A stretch of DNA of 64,000 nucleotides from Pleomorphomonas oryzae DSM 16300. GTDB taxonomy: Bacteria; Pseudomonadota; Alphaproteobacteria; Rhizobiales; Pleomorphomonadaceae. This document shows positions 16,479 to 25,444 of this stretch, piece after piece. The stretch lies in the NCBI RefSeq assembly GCF_000422965.1, contig NZ_AUHB01000011.1, positions 1 to 64,000 of the forward strand, given 5' to 3'. The position numbers and the translations under genes were made by a program. The notes beneath the pieces were generated by a model that ran no database searches, had not been told where the DNA came from, and worked only from the letters and a program-made list of their open reading frames with translations. How positions within the stretch are numbered: position 1 is the first letter of the stretch; each line of letters starts with the position of its first letter.

Positions 16479-17394
16479 AGGCGATCTTCGCCGAGGCCGG
16501 TTGGCCGAGAGCGGCGCGGATGTCGTCGGCCATCTGGTGCTTCAGCGCGTAGCGGCGAAGCGTTTCCGCCCGTTTCTTCGAGGGGATATCTTCGACCGCC
16601 TTGAACTGCGTTTCCAGCGGCAGGACGAACTCGCCGTCGTGTCGCCGCTCGCCGCCGAGATCGGTCCAGAGGTCCTCGAAATCGGCTTTGACCAGGCCCT
16701 TCGGATCTTGGCCGGCCTGGACGTGCCGCTTTTGCGATGGGGCGAGGATGGCCGAGACGGCGAAGATGGAGCCGATGGTCTGCGCCGCCGCCATGGCGAG
16801 ATCGCGCGGACGAAGCTGATGCAGATCCTTGGTCACCTCGCGGGTGAAATCCTTGGCTCCTTCGCCCTTGGCGCCCTGCAGGGTGCCGACCAGGAAGACG
16901 AGCTGGCCATCCCGGCGACAGAAGCTGCCGGCCAGGCAGCAGACGCGTCGCTGATCCCGGCGCAGTTCGATCAGCATCTCTCCCTCGCGCATATGCAGGG
17001 CGCAGGAGGTGAGAACCAGATGATAGTCGGCGCCGGAACGGCCGCGAAGGGAAGCGATCGTCGCCTCGCTGGCGCAAAGATCGAGCAGCCGCTGCCCGGC
17101 GGGGCAGGACAGCATGAGCTCGTAGTGGTCGCGCAGGCAGTTCAGGCGGTCGCGCAGCCGCCAGCCGAGGCGCATGTATCGAGAAAAGGGTTTGGCGGCG
17201 ATGAAGGGATGGCTGGCGACATAGTCGCGTAGCGGCGCCGTGGCCTCGATATGGCGGAACCACTCCGACGCTGACCGCCGCCACCAGAGGCAGCGCAGGA
17301 GAAAATGCACCCGCCGCCGCAGCGCATCGCTGCGCATCGACGGGTAGAGCAGCGTCGCCCGATCAAGGCACATTCCGACGAAGGAGGGGTTCAT
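16477..17394 (-). CDS. VirK/YbjX family protein (DUF535)
   Basis: The 305-residue protein belongs to DUF535, whose members include VirK of Shigella and YbjX of Salmonella and E. coli, associated with envelope stress and virulence but without a known reaction. Recognisable family parts are HYELMLS near residue 90, the MREGEMLIELR segment near residue 134, LVGTLQGAKG near residue 165 and KRAETLRRYAL near residue 278. There is no signal peptide or clear membrane segment. The gene stands alone and its stop codon lies in the end of a family B repeat. Confidence 0.8.
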   Translation of the reverse strand: MNPSFVGMCLDRATLLYPSMRSDALRRRVHFLLRCLWWRRSASEWFRHIEATAPLRDYVASHPFIAAKPFSRYMRLGWRLRDRLNCLRDHYELMLSCPAGQRLLDLCASEATIASLRGRSGADYHLVLTSCALHMREGEMLIELRRDQRRVCCLAGSFCRRDGQLVFLVGTLQGAKGEGAKDFTREVTKDLHQLRPRDLAMAAAQTIGSIFAVSAILAPSQKRHVQAGQDPKGLVKADFEDLWTDLGGERRHDGEFVLPLETQFKAVEDIPSKKRAETLRRYALKHQMADDIRAALGQPASAKIA

Positions 17395-17672
17395 GGTTGA
17401 GAAATATCTCTAAGTATCTATCCCGCAACCTTTTGGTGAGTTTCTTGGGGCGGAGTCAAGGACAGAAAGAAGAATTTTTCCTTTAAGACAGATATGTAGT
17501 GGGAATATGGCGAAACAACTTATGCTGGTTATGGCTAAGTAGAAGTACCGGATGACTTGCATGTGGCTCCAAGAGGGCTGGAAACAGTTTGCAGGGAAGC
17601 TCTGGGGCGGTCAAGCCGCGGTGGAACCGCCACGCCGGCGAGTGGCGACGCTGCGACCCGATCGTCGATGGG

Positions 17673-18572
17673 CTAGGTCGGACCGCTGGCGCGTGGCAGG
17701 CCGGAGACTACCTCGTCGAGCACCCGACGGACCCGTTCGGGGATGTGGCGGCGGGCTGGGAAGACGGCGTGGAGGTCGGCGCCCGCCGCGTGCCAATCGG
17801 GCAGGACGCGGACGAGGCGGCCGGTGGCGAGATCGTCGGCGACATCGAGCCAGGAGCGGATTTCGAGGCCGAGGCCGGCCAGCGCCCAATCGTGGATCAC
17901 CTCGCCGCTGGTCGAGGAGAGATGCGCTTCGAGATGCACCGTCCGTTGCTCGCCGCCGGGGCCGACGAAGCTCTGGTCGCGCCCGGCGTCCGAGCCGATC
18001 AGCAGCATGCGTCGCGTCGTCAGATCGTCCGGCGAGCGTGGCGGTTCGGTGGCGGCTAGGTAGGACGGCGCGGCCGCGACAATGCGGCTGTTGGCGGTGA
18101 GGCGTCGCACCACCAGGCCCGGTCCGCCGGACACGCCGTAGCGAAAGGCCAGATCGATGTTGTCGCCGACCAGATCGACGATGGCGTCGGTCGGGTGGAG
18201 ATGCGGCCTGAGTTCGGGGTGGGCGGCGGACAGGCGGGCCAGTACCGGCGCCACGAAGCGGCGGGCGAAGGCGACGGGCGCGGTGATGCGGATGGGGCCG
18301 GCCATGGCGCGCGCCGCGCCACCCACCGCCGCTTCCGCTTCGCCGAGGTCGGCGAGGATCCTCAGCGCGTCGGCATGAAAGCGCAGGCCCTCGGGCGTCG
18401 GCGCCTGCTCGCGCGAGGTACGGGCGATCAGCCGGGCGCCGAGGCGGCGCTCCAGGCTGGCGAGCTCCTTGCTGACGGTCGGCACCGACCGGCCGAGGGC
18501 GCGGGCAGCAGCGGAGAGGCTACCGCTCTCGACGATGCGCACGAAGGTCTCGATTTCCCGCAGCCGGTCCAT
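17673..18572 (-). CDS. LysR-family transcriptional regulator
   Basis: This 299-residue regulator has the LysR winged helix-turn-helix at about residues 1-60 (SGSLSAAARALGRSVPTVSKELASLE) and a C-terminal periplasmic-binding-like effector domain. It belongs to the large group close to DsdC-unrelated, AcrR-free 'CrgA-like' LysR proteins with about 300 residues. I chose the ATG at 18572 over that at 18578 because GGAAAGG lies six bases before it. It diverges from the SnoaL-like gene with about 100 bases between them and probably regulates it. Confidence 0.85.
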   Translation of the reverse strand: MDRLREIETFVRIVESGSLSAAARALGRSVPTVSKELASLERRLGARLIARTSREQAPTPEGLRFHADALRILADLGEAEAAVGGAARAMAGPIRITAPVAFARRFVAPVLARLSAAHPELRPHLHPTDAIVDLVGDNIDLAFRYGVSGGPGLVVRRLTANSRIVAAAPSYLAATEPPRSPDDLTTRRMLLIGSDAGRDQSFVGPGGEQRTVHLEAHLSSTSGEVIHDWALAGLGLEIRSWLDVADDLATGRLVRVLPDWHAAGADLHAVFPARRHIPERVRRVLDEVVSGLPRASGPT

Positions 18573-18672
18573 CGCCATCCTTTCCGATTTCGAAAAGATC
18601 CATGTTCGGTTCGCTGTCTACCGCAGCTTATTGGAAAAGGCGATCCTGTCTCCATCAACACAGGAGATCGTC

Positions 18673-19185
18673 ATGACCAAGCTTTCCAACACCCTCGCCC
18701 CTGCCGGCCTTTCGGCCATGGTCGCCTCGGCTGCTGCCTCCGACCTGCCGGTGCCCGCCCTATCGACGGTGCGCGGGCCGGCCGAGGTGGTGACCGCCGC
18801 TCGCACCTACGCCGCCTTCTGGAATACCGGCGATCCGGCGCTCGCCCATGCGGCGCTGTCGCCAGACTTCATGGACCGCACGCTGCCGGAGGGGCGGCCG
18901 CAGGGCGTCGCCGGGCCGATCGCCGCCTCCGCCGCCTTCCGCGCCGCCGTTCCGGATCTCAAGGCGGAGATCGAGGATCTGATCGTCGCCGACGATCGCG
19001 CCGTCGTCCGCTTGCATTTCACCGGCCATTTCAGCGGGCATTTCCAGGATCTGGTGGGCGACGGCCGCGCCATCGATTTCCACGCCATCGACGTCTATCG
19101 CGTTGCCGGCGGCCGCATCGCCGAGAACTGGCACCTCGAAGACAACCTGACGCTGCTCACCCAGCTGGGCAAGATCGGTAAGTGA
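18673..19185 (+). CDS. SnoaL/NTF2-like protein
   Basis: This 170-residue protein has the cone-shaped NTF2 fold typical of SnoaL-like polyketide cyclases and related proteins of unknown reaction. The segments YAAFWNTGDPALAHAALSPDF and the C-terminal AIDVYRVAGGRIAENWHLED are family hallmarks. An N-terminal stretch of about 25 small hydrophobic residues may be an export signal. AGGAG lies six bases before the ATG. The neighbouring divergent LysR gene is the likely regulator. No polyketide genes are present, so no pathway is assigned. Confidence 0.75.
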   Translation: MTKLSNTLAPAGLSAMVASAAASDLPVPALSTVRGPAEVVTAARTYAAFWNTGDPALAHAALSPDFMDRTLPEGRPQGVAGPIAASAAFRAAVPDLKAEIEDLIVADDRAVVRLHFTGHFSGHFQDLVGDGRAIDFHAIDVYRVAGGRIAENWHLEDNLTLLTQLGKIGK

Positions 19186-19198
19186 GGATTTGAGGCCG

Positions 19199-19228
19199 GC
19201 GATCCCGAGGGCTGGCTCTCGGGATCGC
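19199..19228. terminator. Hairpin between convergent genes
   Basis: GCGATCCCGAG (19199-19209) pairs exactly with CTCGGGATCGC (19218-19228) around eight bases. It lies between the ends of the SnoaL-like and sugar-dehydrogenase-like genes and may end both. No T-run follows on the plus strand. Confidence 0.6.
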
Positions 19229-19233
19229 AACGC

Positions 19234-20571
19234 TCATTTAGCGCCGGTAACGCGCCAGATCACATTGCCGACGTCGTCGGCGACCAGGAGGCCGCCGCGC
19301 CCGTCGGGTGTGACGCCGACCGGCCGGCCCTGGGCTTCCCCCTTGGCGTCGATGAAGCCGGTAAGCACGTCACGTGGGCTGCCGGCCGGCTTGCCGCCGC
19401 TGAACGGCACGAAGATCACCTTGTAGCCGGCGAACGGCTTGCGGTTCCACGAGCCATGCTGGCCTACGAAGGCACCGGCCTTGTAAGGCGCGGGCAGGCC
19501 GCTGTTGCCGGTGATCGACAGACCCAGCGAGGCGGTGTGGGCGCCCAGCGCGTAATCGGGCACGATCGCCTTGGCGACGAGATCGGGCCGTGGCGGATTG
19601 ACGCGGCTGTCGACATGCTGGCCGAAATAGCTGTAGGGCCAGCCGTAGAAGCCGCCGTCCTTCACCGAGGTCATGTAGTCCGGCACCAGATCGCTGCCGA
19701 TCTCGTCGCGCTCGTTGACCGAGGTCCATAGCGTGTTGCCGGAGAAGCTGAGGCCGTTGGGGTTTCGGAGGCCGGTGGCATAAGGGCGATGGGCACCGGT
19801 GCGGATATCCACCTGCCAGATCTGCGCCCGCCCGTCCTCGGCGGCCATGCCGTTTTCGCCGACATTGCTGTTGGAGCCGATGCTGGCGTAGAGGAAGCGG
19901 CCATCCGGGCTGGCGACCAGGTTCTTGGTCCAGTGATGGTTGATGGTGCCACCGGGCAAGTCGGTCAGCTTGGTGCCGGGGCTGGTGATGGCGGTCGCGC
20001 CCCGCTTGTAGGGGTAGCGCATGATGGCATCGGTGTTGGCGACGTAGAGATTGCCGCCGACCAGCGCCATGCCATAGGGCGAGTTCAGGCCGGTGAGGAA
20101 GGTGCTGCGGACATCGGCGACGCCGTCGCCGTTGGTGTCGCGCAGCAGGATGATGCGGTTGGCGCTCGGCCCGCCGGCGCCGGCATGGGCCATCAGGCGG
20201 CGCATGACGAAGCCCTTGAGGCCGGGGCTGTCGTCGGGCTTGGGCGGCGCCGCCGTTTCGGCCACCAGCACGTCGCCGTTCGGCAGCACCAGGACGTTGC
20301 GCGGATGGTCGAGGCCGGTGGCAAAGGCCGTGACCTTGAGGCCCTCGGCCGGCGTCGGCATGCCGCCAGCCGGCCAGCCGACGGCCGGCGCGACGTTGAC
20401 GGTGGGGACGGCGCTTTTCACCGGTTGGACGATCTGCGGCGTCGGCCCGATGTCGGCACTGGGTGGCAGCAGCGAATGTTCGGCGCAGCCGGCGAGGCCG
20501 AGTGCGGCGAGCGGCAGAAGGAAACGCATCACCGGCGTGGTGACGCGCTCTGCAACACCGAAACCAGACAT
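19234..20571 (-). CDS. PQQ-type sugar dehydrogenase-like lipoprotein (beta-propeller)
   Basis: This 445-residue protein resembles L-sorbosone/glucose dehydrogenases with a six-bladed propeller. A signal peptide ends in the lipobox LAALGLAGC (Cys 29), so it is a lipoprotein outside the cytoplasm. Propeller motifs include LDHPRNVLVLPNGDVLVAE, NSPYGMALVGGNLYVANTD, GLRNPNGLSF and QHGSWNRKPFAGYKV. An ATG at 20571 has GGAGG eight bases before it and adds 14 residues; the ATG at 20529 would give a more typical lipoprotein signal. Cofactor and substrate are not proven by the sequence; many members lack activity on sugars tested in related proteins. Confidence 0.8.
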   Translation of the reverse strand: MSGFGVAERVTTPVMRFLLPLAALGLAGCAEHSLLPPSADIGPTPQIVQPVKSAVPTVNVAPAVGWPAGGMPTPAEGLKVTAFATGLDHPRNVLVLPNGDVLVAETAAPPKPDDSPGLKGFVMRRLMAHAGAGGPSANRIILLRDTNGDGVADVRSTFLTGLNSPYGMALVGGNLYVANTDAIMRYPYKRGATAITSPGTKLTDLPGGTINHHWTKNLVASPDGRFLYASIGSNSNVGENGMAAEDGRAQIWQVDIRTGAHRPYATGLRNPNGLSFSGNTLWTSVNERDEIGSDLVPDYMTSVKDGGFYGWPYSYFGQHVDSRVNPPRPDLVAKAIVPDYALGAHTASLGLSITGNSGLPAPYKAGAFVGQHGSWNRKPFAGYKVIFVPFSGGKPAGSPRDVLTGFIDAKGEAQGRPVGVTPDGRGGLLVADDVGNVIWRVTGAK

Positions 20572-20672
20572 GCCCAGGTCCTCCGTCCCATAGGGGAAAT
20601 TACGCTGGGCGCATTGGCGCGGACTGTCAAGCGTGAGGCGCGGTTGCCGCCGGCTCTTCCTCGCCTGTTGCC

Positions 20673-21710
20673 TTATTGCGCGGGAATGGCCTTATCCAGG
20701 AAAGCCGAGATCCGCTCGGCGACCTCACGGTGAATAGCTTCCCGGCCCCTCGTTCCGCCATCCTTGCAGACGATGCCGTCGCCGGGCGTGTCCTGCTCGA
20801 TCAACTCGACGGCGCCCGGCTTGCAGAGCTGCATGAAGCTGAAATGCATGGCGTCCGGGATTTCGATGTAGGTTGTGGTTGTCTTCGGCAGATTCTCGGC
20901 GAGGTAGCCAGATTCCAGCTTGGCCGGCAGATCGCCGATGTCGATGCCTGCGCCGAAGATCAGCACCGGCACGTGGACGGTGGCGAGGCTTTCCGGGGTG
21001 AAGCCACGGGCCAGCCCTAGATCGAGCGAGACGACGGCGCCAATCCTGGCATCGCCCATGTAGGTGTCGAGGGAGGCGGCGTTTGCCTTGGTGATGCCGA
21101 GCTCGGCGGCAAGGCCGCAGGTGCGCGGGTTCGGCTGTGCCTTGCAGTCCTCAAGGAACCGGTCGGGGCTAAAGCGCGCGCCGGCCAGGGCGGCCACCGT
21201 CCAACCACCGAGAGAATGGCCGACGGCGGCGATGCGATGCAGCGCGATAGTCCCGGCCAAGGTTGGATCGCCGGTCAGCGCATCGATCACCCGGCTGAGA
21301 TCGTGGGGGCGTTCCCAGAGCCTGGCGGCCTCGGTCGGGGATTTGTCGAAGGTCGTGGTGCCCGGGTGGTCGGGCGCGGCAACCACATAGCCCTGATGGA
21401 CGAGCTCTCCGGCCAGCCAGTTGAGGTTCCGCCAGTTGCCGCCGTAACCGTGGGACAACACGACGAGCGGGCGCGCCTCGCCGAGCGGCTTGGCGTTGGT
21501 GACGGCGGAAATGCCGTGGAAGACGCGGTTGGCGCCGACCTCCGCGACTGGCTCCGCGTTATCGGTCGGATACCAGAGGCTGATGTGCAGCGGCCGGCTG
21601 CCGCCATTGTCCGGCAGGGTGGTTTCCTTGAAGCCGATGGCGTCGGCGGCTTGCGCGGCGGACACGTAAAAGGCGGCCAGCAGGATGGCGGGTAGGACGG
21701 ATCTGCGCAT
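20673..21710 (-). CDS. Exported alpha/beta hydrolase, PAF-acetylhydrolase-like
   Basis: This 345-residue protein starts with a signal peptide (MRRSVLPAILLAAFYVSAAQA). The hydrolase fold shows the oxyanion region LVVLSHGYGGN near residue 84, the nucleophile elbow GHSLGG near residue 164 and a likely catalytic His in DAMHFSF near residue 290. The sequence arrangement fits platelet-activating-factor acetylhydrolase/dienelactone-hydrolase relatives. I chose the ATG at 21710, preceded by CCGGAGGAA, over the longer frame from 21779. It is separate from its neighbours, and the natural ester substrate is unknown. Confidence 0.8.
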   Translation of the reverse strand: MRRSVLPAILLAAFYVSAAQAADAIGFKETTLPDNGGSRPLHISLWYPTDNAEPVAEVGANRVFHGISAVTNAKPLGEARPLVVLSHGYGGNWRNLNWLAGELVHQGYVVAAPDHPGTTTFDKSPTEAARLWERPHDLSRVIDALTGDPTLAGTIALHRIAAVGHSLGGWTVAALAGARFSPDRFLEDCKAQPNPRTCGLAAELGITKANAASLDTYMGDARIGAVVSLDLGLARGFTPESLATVHVPVLIFGAGIDIGDLPAKLESGYLAENLPKTTTTYIEIPDAMHFSFMQLCKPGAVELIEQDTPGDGIVCKDGGTRGREAIHREVAERISAFLDKAIPAQ

Positions 21711-21805
21711 GGGTTCCTCCGGCAAGGATTGAGTGGTTAGTCCTTGCCGGATGCCGAAGCAACCGGAGACCTCGAACATGATCGAGGACCGATTTGAGGC
21801 CGCGT

Positions 21806-22351
21806 TTACAGCGCCTTTTCGATCGCCGCGACGATGATGTCGGCGTCGGGGGCGGTGTCGGGGGAGAAGCGGTCGATGACCTTGCCGTCGCGGCCGATCA
21901 GGAACTTTTCGAAGTTCCAGAGCACTTCCGGCGCCTCGTTGGGCGTGATGCCGTGGCCGCGCAGGCGGGCGCGGAAATCGGCGCCGGGCAGGGCGCGCGC
22001 CTCGGGCTTCTCAGCGGTCAGCGCCTTGTAGAGCGGGTGCTTGTCCGGGCCGGTGACGGCGATCTTGGCGAACATCGGGAAATCGACGCCGAAGGTGGTC
22101 GAGCAGAAGGTGGCGATCTCCTCGTTGGTGCCCGGCTCCTGTCCCTTGAAATCATTGGCCGGGAAACCCAGCACCTCGAAGCCGCGATCCTTGAAACGCT
22201 TGTAGAGGCTGACCAGCACCTCGTATTGCGGTGTCAGGCCGCACTTGGAGGCGGTGTTGACGACGAGCAGCACCTTGCCGAGCCAGGGCTTCAGCGTGGT
22301 GGGCAGGCCGTCGAGCGTGGCGAGCGGAATATCAAACAGAGCAGCGGTCAT
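21806..22351 (-). CDS. Glutathione peroxidase (cysteine type)
   Basis: This enzyme reduces peroxides in the cytoplasm, usually with thioredoxin or glutathione. The 181 residues hold the thioredoxin fold with the peroxidatic cysteine in NTASKCGLTPQY (Cys 37), the second conserved motif FPANDFKGQEPG and WNFEKFLI with the conserved Trp. The usual FPCNQF is FPAND here, as is common in bacterial cysteine-type members. No UGA selenocysteine codon is present. The next gene on the same strand ends 14 bases upstream, so the two form an operon. Confidence 0.95.
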   Translation of the reverse strand: MTAALFDIPLATLDGLPTTLKPWLGKVLLVVNTASKCGLTPQYEVLVSLYKRFKDRGFEVLGFPANDFKGQEPGTNEEIATFCSTTFGVDFPMFAKIAVTGPDKHPLYKALTAEKPEARALPGADFRARLRGHGITPNEAPEVLWNFEKFLIGRDGKVIDRFSPDTAPDADIIVAAIEKAL

Positions 22352-22365
22352 GGGATGGTTCCAGT

Positions 22366-22749
22366 TCAGAAGGGTTTCACGGTCATCAGGCCATAGAGGC
22401 CAATCAGGATCGCCACCTGGATGAACAGGCAGGCGGCAAGCGTGCCGGTGGCGCCGGCCGCCATGGCCCGGCGGCCGCGCACGCCGGCCATGCCGTGCAG
22501 CCAGACGCCGACAAAGCCGATCCAGGGGAAGAAGAAGGTGATCCAGCCGCCCATCCAGGCGAGGATCAGGCCGAAGATGCCGGCAAGGCCGACGGTGGCC
22601 GCCGCGGCGCTATAGAGCGGCTTCCAGATGCGGCGCTGCGCCGGCTGATGGCGGAGCGCCGGCCACAGGGCGGCGATCGCCCAGGCCACGGTGGTGATGC
22701 AGCCGATGATGGCGAGGCCGCGATGAATTTCGAAGAGGGCAGGGTACAT
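22366..22749 (-). CDS. Hypothetical four-helix membrane protein
   Basis: The 127 residues form four hydrophobic segments at about 10-30, 47-66, 70-90 and 98-120. His residues near the N-terminus (EIHRG) and in the third segment (WLHGM) recall small haem-binding or DUF2269-like membrane proteins, but I cannot assign a family. The ATG at 22749 follows GGGGAG at the right distance; the longer frame from 22944 runs into a repeat. It precedes and is co-directional with the glutathione peroxidase gene. Confidence 0.7.
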   Translation of the reverse strand: MYPALFEIHRGLAIIGCITTVAWAIAALWPALRHQPAQRRIWKPLYSAAAATVGLAGIFGLILAWMGGWITFFFPWIGFVGVWLHGMAGVRGRRAMAAGATGTLAACLFIQVAILIGLYGLMTVKPF

Positions 22750-22882
22750 CGGAGCTCCCCAGGACGATGGTTCAAACGGATCGGCGGAATCGGTCCACCT
22801 GAAATCTGGTGTTATCTGTTCAGGATGCCGCCGTCTTCGCAAGATGCCGTGACCGAGAGGGCGAAGGATGGAGGCACTGCAG

Positions 22883-23038
22883 CCGATATATCTGCCGTTT
22901 GCTCCGTTCTGCCTGAGGTCCTTCGCCTGCGCGAAGGAAGACAATCTATCATATTGTTTTATTATACAAATCTCCTGTCATCCTGCGCGCAGGCGCAGGA
23001 CCTCAGGCCGGATAAGGTGAGCGGCCTATATAGATGTT
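22883..23038. repeat. Dispersed palindromic repeat pair, family A
   Basis: cctgaggtccttcgcctgcg leads the left arm, and gcgcaggcgcaggacctcagg is the facing right arm, around an AT-rich centre (atcatattgttttattatac). It ends about 60 bases before dnaG and may carry or disrupt its promoter. Confidence 0.85.
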
Positions 23039-23099
23039 ACGCGTGCGAGGGACATACGTCCGCTCGTCGAGCTTTCCATCGATAGTCCGCTCTGACTAT

Positions 23100-25127
23100 A
23101 TGACGGCCATGCGCTTTGAACCGTCCCTTCTCGACCAGATCCGGGCCCGGCTGCCGATCAGCCAGGTGGTGGGGCGGCGCGTCACCTATGACAAGCGCAA
23201 GAGCCAGCCGGCGCGCGGCGATTTCTGGGCCTGCTGCCCGTTCCATAAAGAGAAGACGTCGTCCTTCCATTGCGACGATCGGCGCGGCATCTACCATTGC
23301 TTCGGCTGCGGGGCGACCGGCGACCACTTCAAGTTCCTGACCGAAACGGAAGGGCTGACCTTCCCCGAGGCCGTCGAGCGGTTGGCCGAGGAAGCGGGCG
23401 TGACGCTGCCGAAACCCGATCCGCGCGACCGCGAGCGCGAGGCGGTGCGGGTCGATCTGGCCGGCGCCTGCGAGATCGCCGCCAAGTTCTTCGAGCAGAA
23501 GCTGCGCTCGCCCGAGGGCAAGCCGGCGCGCGACTACATGCTGAAGCGCGGCATTCTCGAGAAGACCTCCATCGAGTTCCGCTTCGGCTATGCGCCCGAT
23601 GAGCGGGACGCGCTGAAGCGCCACCTGATCCAGAACGACGTCAAGGAAGAGACGGGCGTTGCCGCCGGCCTGTTGATCAAGCCGGAGGACGGCCGCCCCG
23701 CCTACGATCGCTTCCGTGGCCGGCTGATGATCCCCATCCACGACGAGCGCGGCCGCGTCGTCGCCTTCGGTGGCCGCACGCTCGACCCGGAGGGGCAGCC
23801 GAAATACCTCAACTCACCGGAGACGCCGCTCTTCCACAAGGGGACGATGCTGTTCAACGTCCACCGGGCACGCGAGGCGGCGCACAAGTCGGGGACGATC
23901 ATCGTCACCGAGGGCTATATGGACGCGATCTCGGTCTATCAGGCCGGCATCCGCAACGTCACCGCTGCCCTGGGGACGGCCTTCACCGAGGACCACATCG
24001 CCCGCCTGTGGCGGTTCGCCGCCGAGCCGGTGATCTGCTTTGACGGCGACAAGGCCGGCGTGTCGGCCGCCCACCGGGCGATCGACCGCATTCTGCCGGC
24101 GTTGAAGAGCGGCTATTCCTTCAACTTCTGCTTCCTGCCGGGCGGCCAGGACCCGGACGATATCGTGCGGGCCGGCGGCGCCGACGCCTTTCTTGCCGAA
24201 GTTGCCAAGGCACGGCCCTTGTCGGAAGTGCTGTGGGACCGTGAGGCGGCCGACGCCCGCGTCGATACGCCCGAGCGCAAGGCGGCGCTGGAAGCGCGCA
24301 TCGACGAACTGGTTCGCCAGATCAAGGACGAACGGGTGGCGCGGCGTTACCGTCTGGCGCTGCGCGTCAACATGTCCGAGCTGTTCTGGAGCCACGACCA
24401 GCGCGGCCGGGGTGACGGGCGCGGTGACTATCGGGGCAAGGGAAGAGGCGAGTTTCGGGGCGAAGGCCGCGGCGACTTCCGGGGCGGCGAGCGCCGCGAG
24501 GGGCAGGGGCTGGCCATCGCCGCCGAGATGCGGGCGCCCAGCGAGCCGGATCTCGCCAATATCGAGCGTGTCCTGCTCGGCCTCGCCGTCGAATATCCCG
24601 ACCTCTATGAGGCCAACATGGAGCGGCTCGCCCGGCTGGATTTCCACGTGGCGGCGCTGGAGGATTTCAAGCAGGCGCTCTATCGCATCGCCGTCGACTT
24701 CGACGCGGAGTCGGTCAGCGATTTCTACGAGGGGCTCGATGCCCGCTTCTATTTCGTGCTCAACGAGGTGCACGGCGACGAGATGAAGCGAGACGATGGC
24801 GTCAGCATCGGCCGGGGCCACAAGCTCCGGGAACGGCTGCCGATCCTGCGGTTCCATCCGCCGGAGAGCTTCGTCGAGACCTGCTTCGACCTGCTGGTCG
24901 AGCGGCTGTGCCTCAGGGCGCTCGCCGCCGACATCGAGCGCGACATGAAGACGGTGACGGCAGAGACCGATGAAAATTTCACCGCCTACATCTACGAGCT
25001 GACGCGCGACCTCAACCGCCGCCGCGAGGAGCTGTTCCGTCGCGAGCAGGAGCTGGCCGAGGAAGCCAAAGCCATCCGCGACGCGACCACGGGCGGCGGC
25101 TCGTCACAATCGACGCTGTGGAAGTGA
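23100..25127 (+). CDS. dnaG: DNA primase
   Basis: DnaG makes RNA primers at the replication fork with DnaB helicase. The 675 residues contain the N-terminal zinc ribbon (Cys 46, His 49, Cys 67, Cys 70), the RNA-polymerase domain with the TOPRIM centre (EGYMD at 271-275 and FDGDKAG at 314-320), and a C-terminal helicase-binding part. Between polymerase and helicase-binding parts, at about residues 432-470, lies an Arg/Gly-rich low-complexity stretch with repeated GRG, GDFRG and GEFRG units, which most primases lack. The frame is open from 23034, but ATG at 23100 (MTAMRFEP) or 23109 fits the family. It is followed on the opposite strand by a toxin-antitoxin pair and then rpoD. Confidence 0.95.
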   Translation: MTAMRFEPSLLDQIRARLPISQVVGRRVTYDKRKSQPARGDFWACCPFHKEKTSSFHCDDRRGIYHCFGCGATGDHFKFLTETEGLTFPEAVERLAEEAGVTLPKPDPRDREREAVRVDLAGACEIAAKFFEQKLRSPEGKPARDYMLKRGILEKTSIEFRFGYAPDERDALKRHLIQNDVKEETGVAAGLLIKPEDGRPAYDRFRGRLMIPIHDERGRVVAFGGRTLDPEGQPKYLNSPETPLFHKGTMLFNVHRAREAAHKSGTIIVTEGYMDAISVYQAGIRNVTAALGTAFTEDHIARLWRFAAEPVICFDGDKAGVSAAHRAIDRILPALKSGYSFNFCFLPGGQDPDDIVRAGGADAFLAEVAKARPLSEVLWDREAADARVDTPERKAALEARIDELVRQIKDERVARRYRLALRVNMSELFWSHDQRGRGDGRGDYRGKGRGEFRGEGRGDFRGGERREGQGLAIAAEMRAPSEPDLANIERVLLGLAVEYPDLYEANMERLARLDFHVAALEDFKQALYRIAVDFDAESVSDFYEGLDARFYFVLNEVHGDEMKRDDGVSIGRGHKLRERLPILRFHPPESFVETCFDLLVERLCLRALAADIERDMKTVTAETDENFTAYIYELTRDLNRRREELFRREQELAEEAKAIRDATTGGGSSQSTLWK

Positions 25128-25141
25128 GCGGTCTGATAGCG

Positions 25142-25444
25142 TTATTGGTCGCTTTCCAGATCGATGTCTTGCCCCGCATAGAACATCCTTAGGATGGTGA
25201 CGGTGCGATCGGAAACAGTGAAGGCGATAGTGGCCCTGCGGCGAAATCCGACGAGCCGAAGGCCGGGCCGGATATCGTCCCGCAGTGTTCCGCGTTCAGG
25301 GAATGTCTCGAAGCCCAGGCAATAGCCATAGATTTTGGCGACGTAATCCCTGGCAACTCGCTCCCCACCCCGGGGTAGGATATAGTCGTAAAGCGCAGCA
25401 AAATCTTGCCGTGCTTCGACCGCAAACACGACGGTGTAAATCAT
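25142..25444 (-). CDS. parE: ParE-family toxin of a toxin-antitoxin pair
   Basis: ParE/RelE-fold toxins poison DNA gyrase or cleave mRNA; this one looks like ParE. The 100 residues begin MIYTVVFAVEARQDFAALYDYILP and include GFETFPERGTLRDDIRPGLRLVGFRR and a final VTILRMFYAGQDID, all usual for the ParE plasmid-stabilisation group. I chose the ATG at 25444, which overlaps the antitoxin stop codon (ATGA); the 119-residue frame from 25501 would run back into the antitoxin gene. It lies 15 bases from the dnaG stop, tail to tail. Confidence 0.9.
   Translation of the reverse strand: MIYTVVFAVEARQDFAALYDYILPRGGERVARDYVAKIYGYCLGFETFPERGTLRDDIRPGLRLVGFRRRATIAFTVSDRTVTILRMFYAGQDIDLESDQ

Noticed and set aside
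21806-22351. Selenocysteine-type glutathione peroxidase
   Set aside because: The active residue is encoded by a cysteine codon and no in-frame UGA is present.
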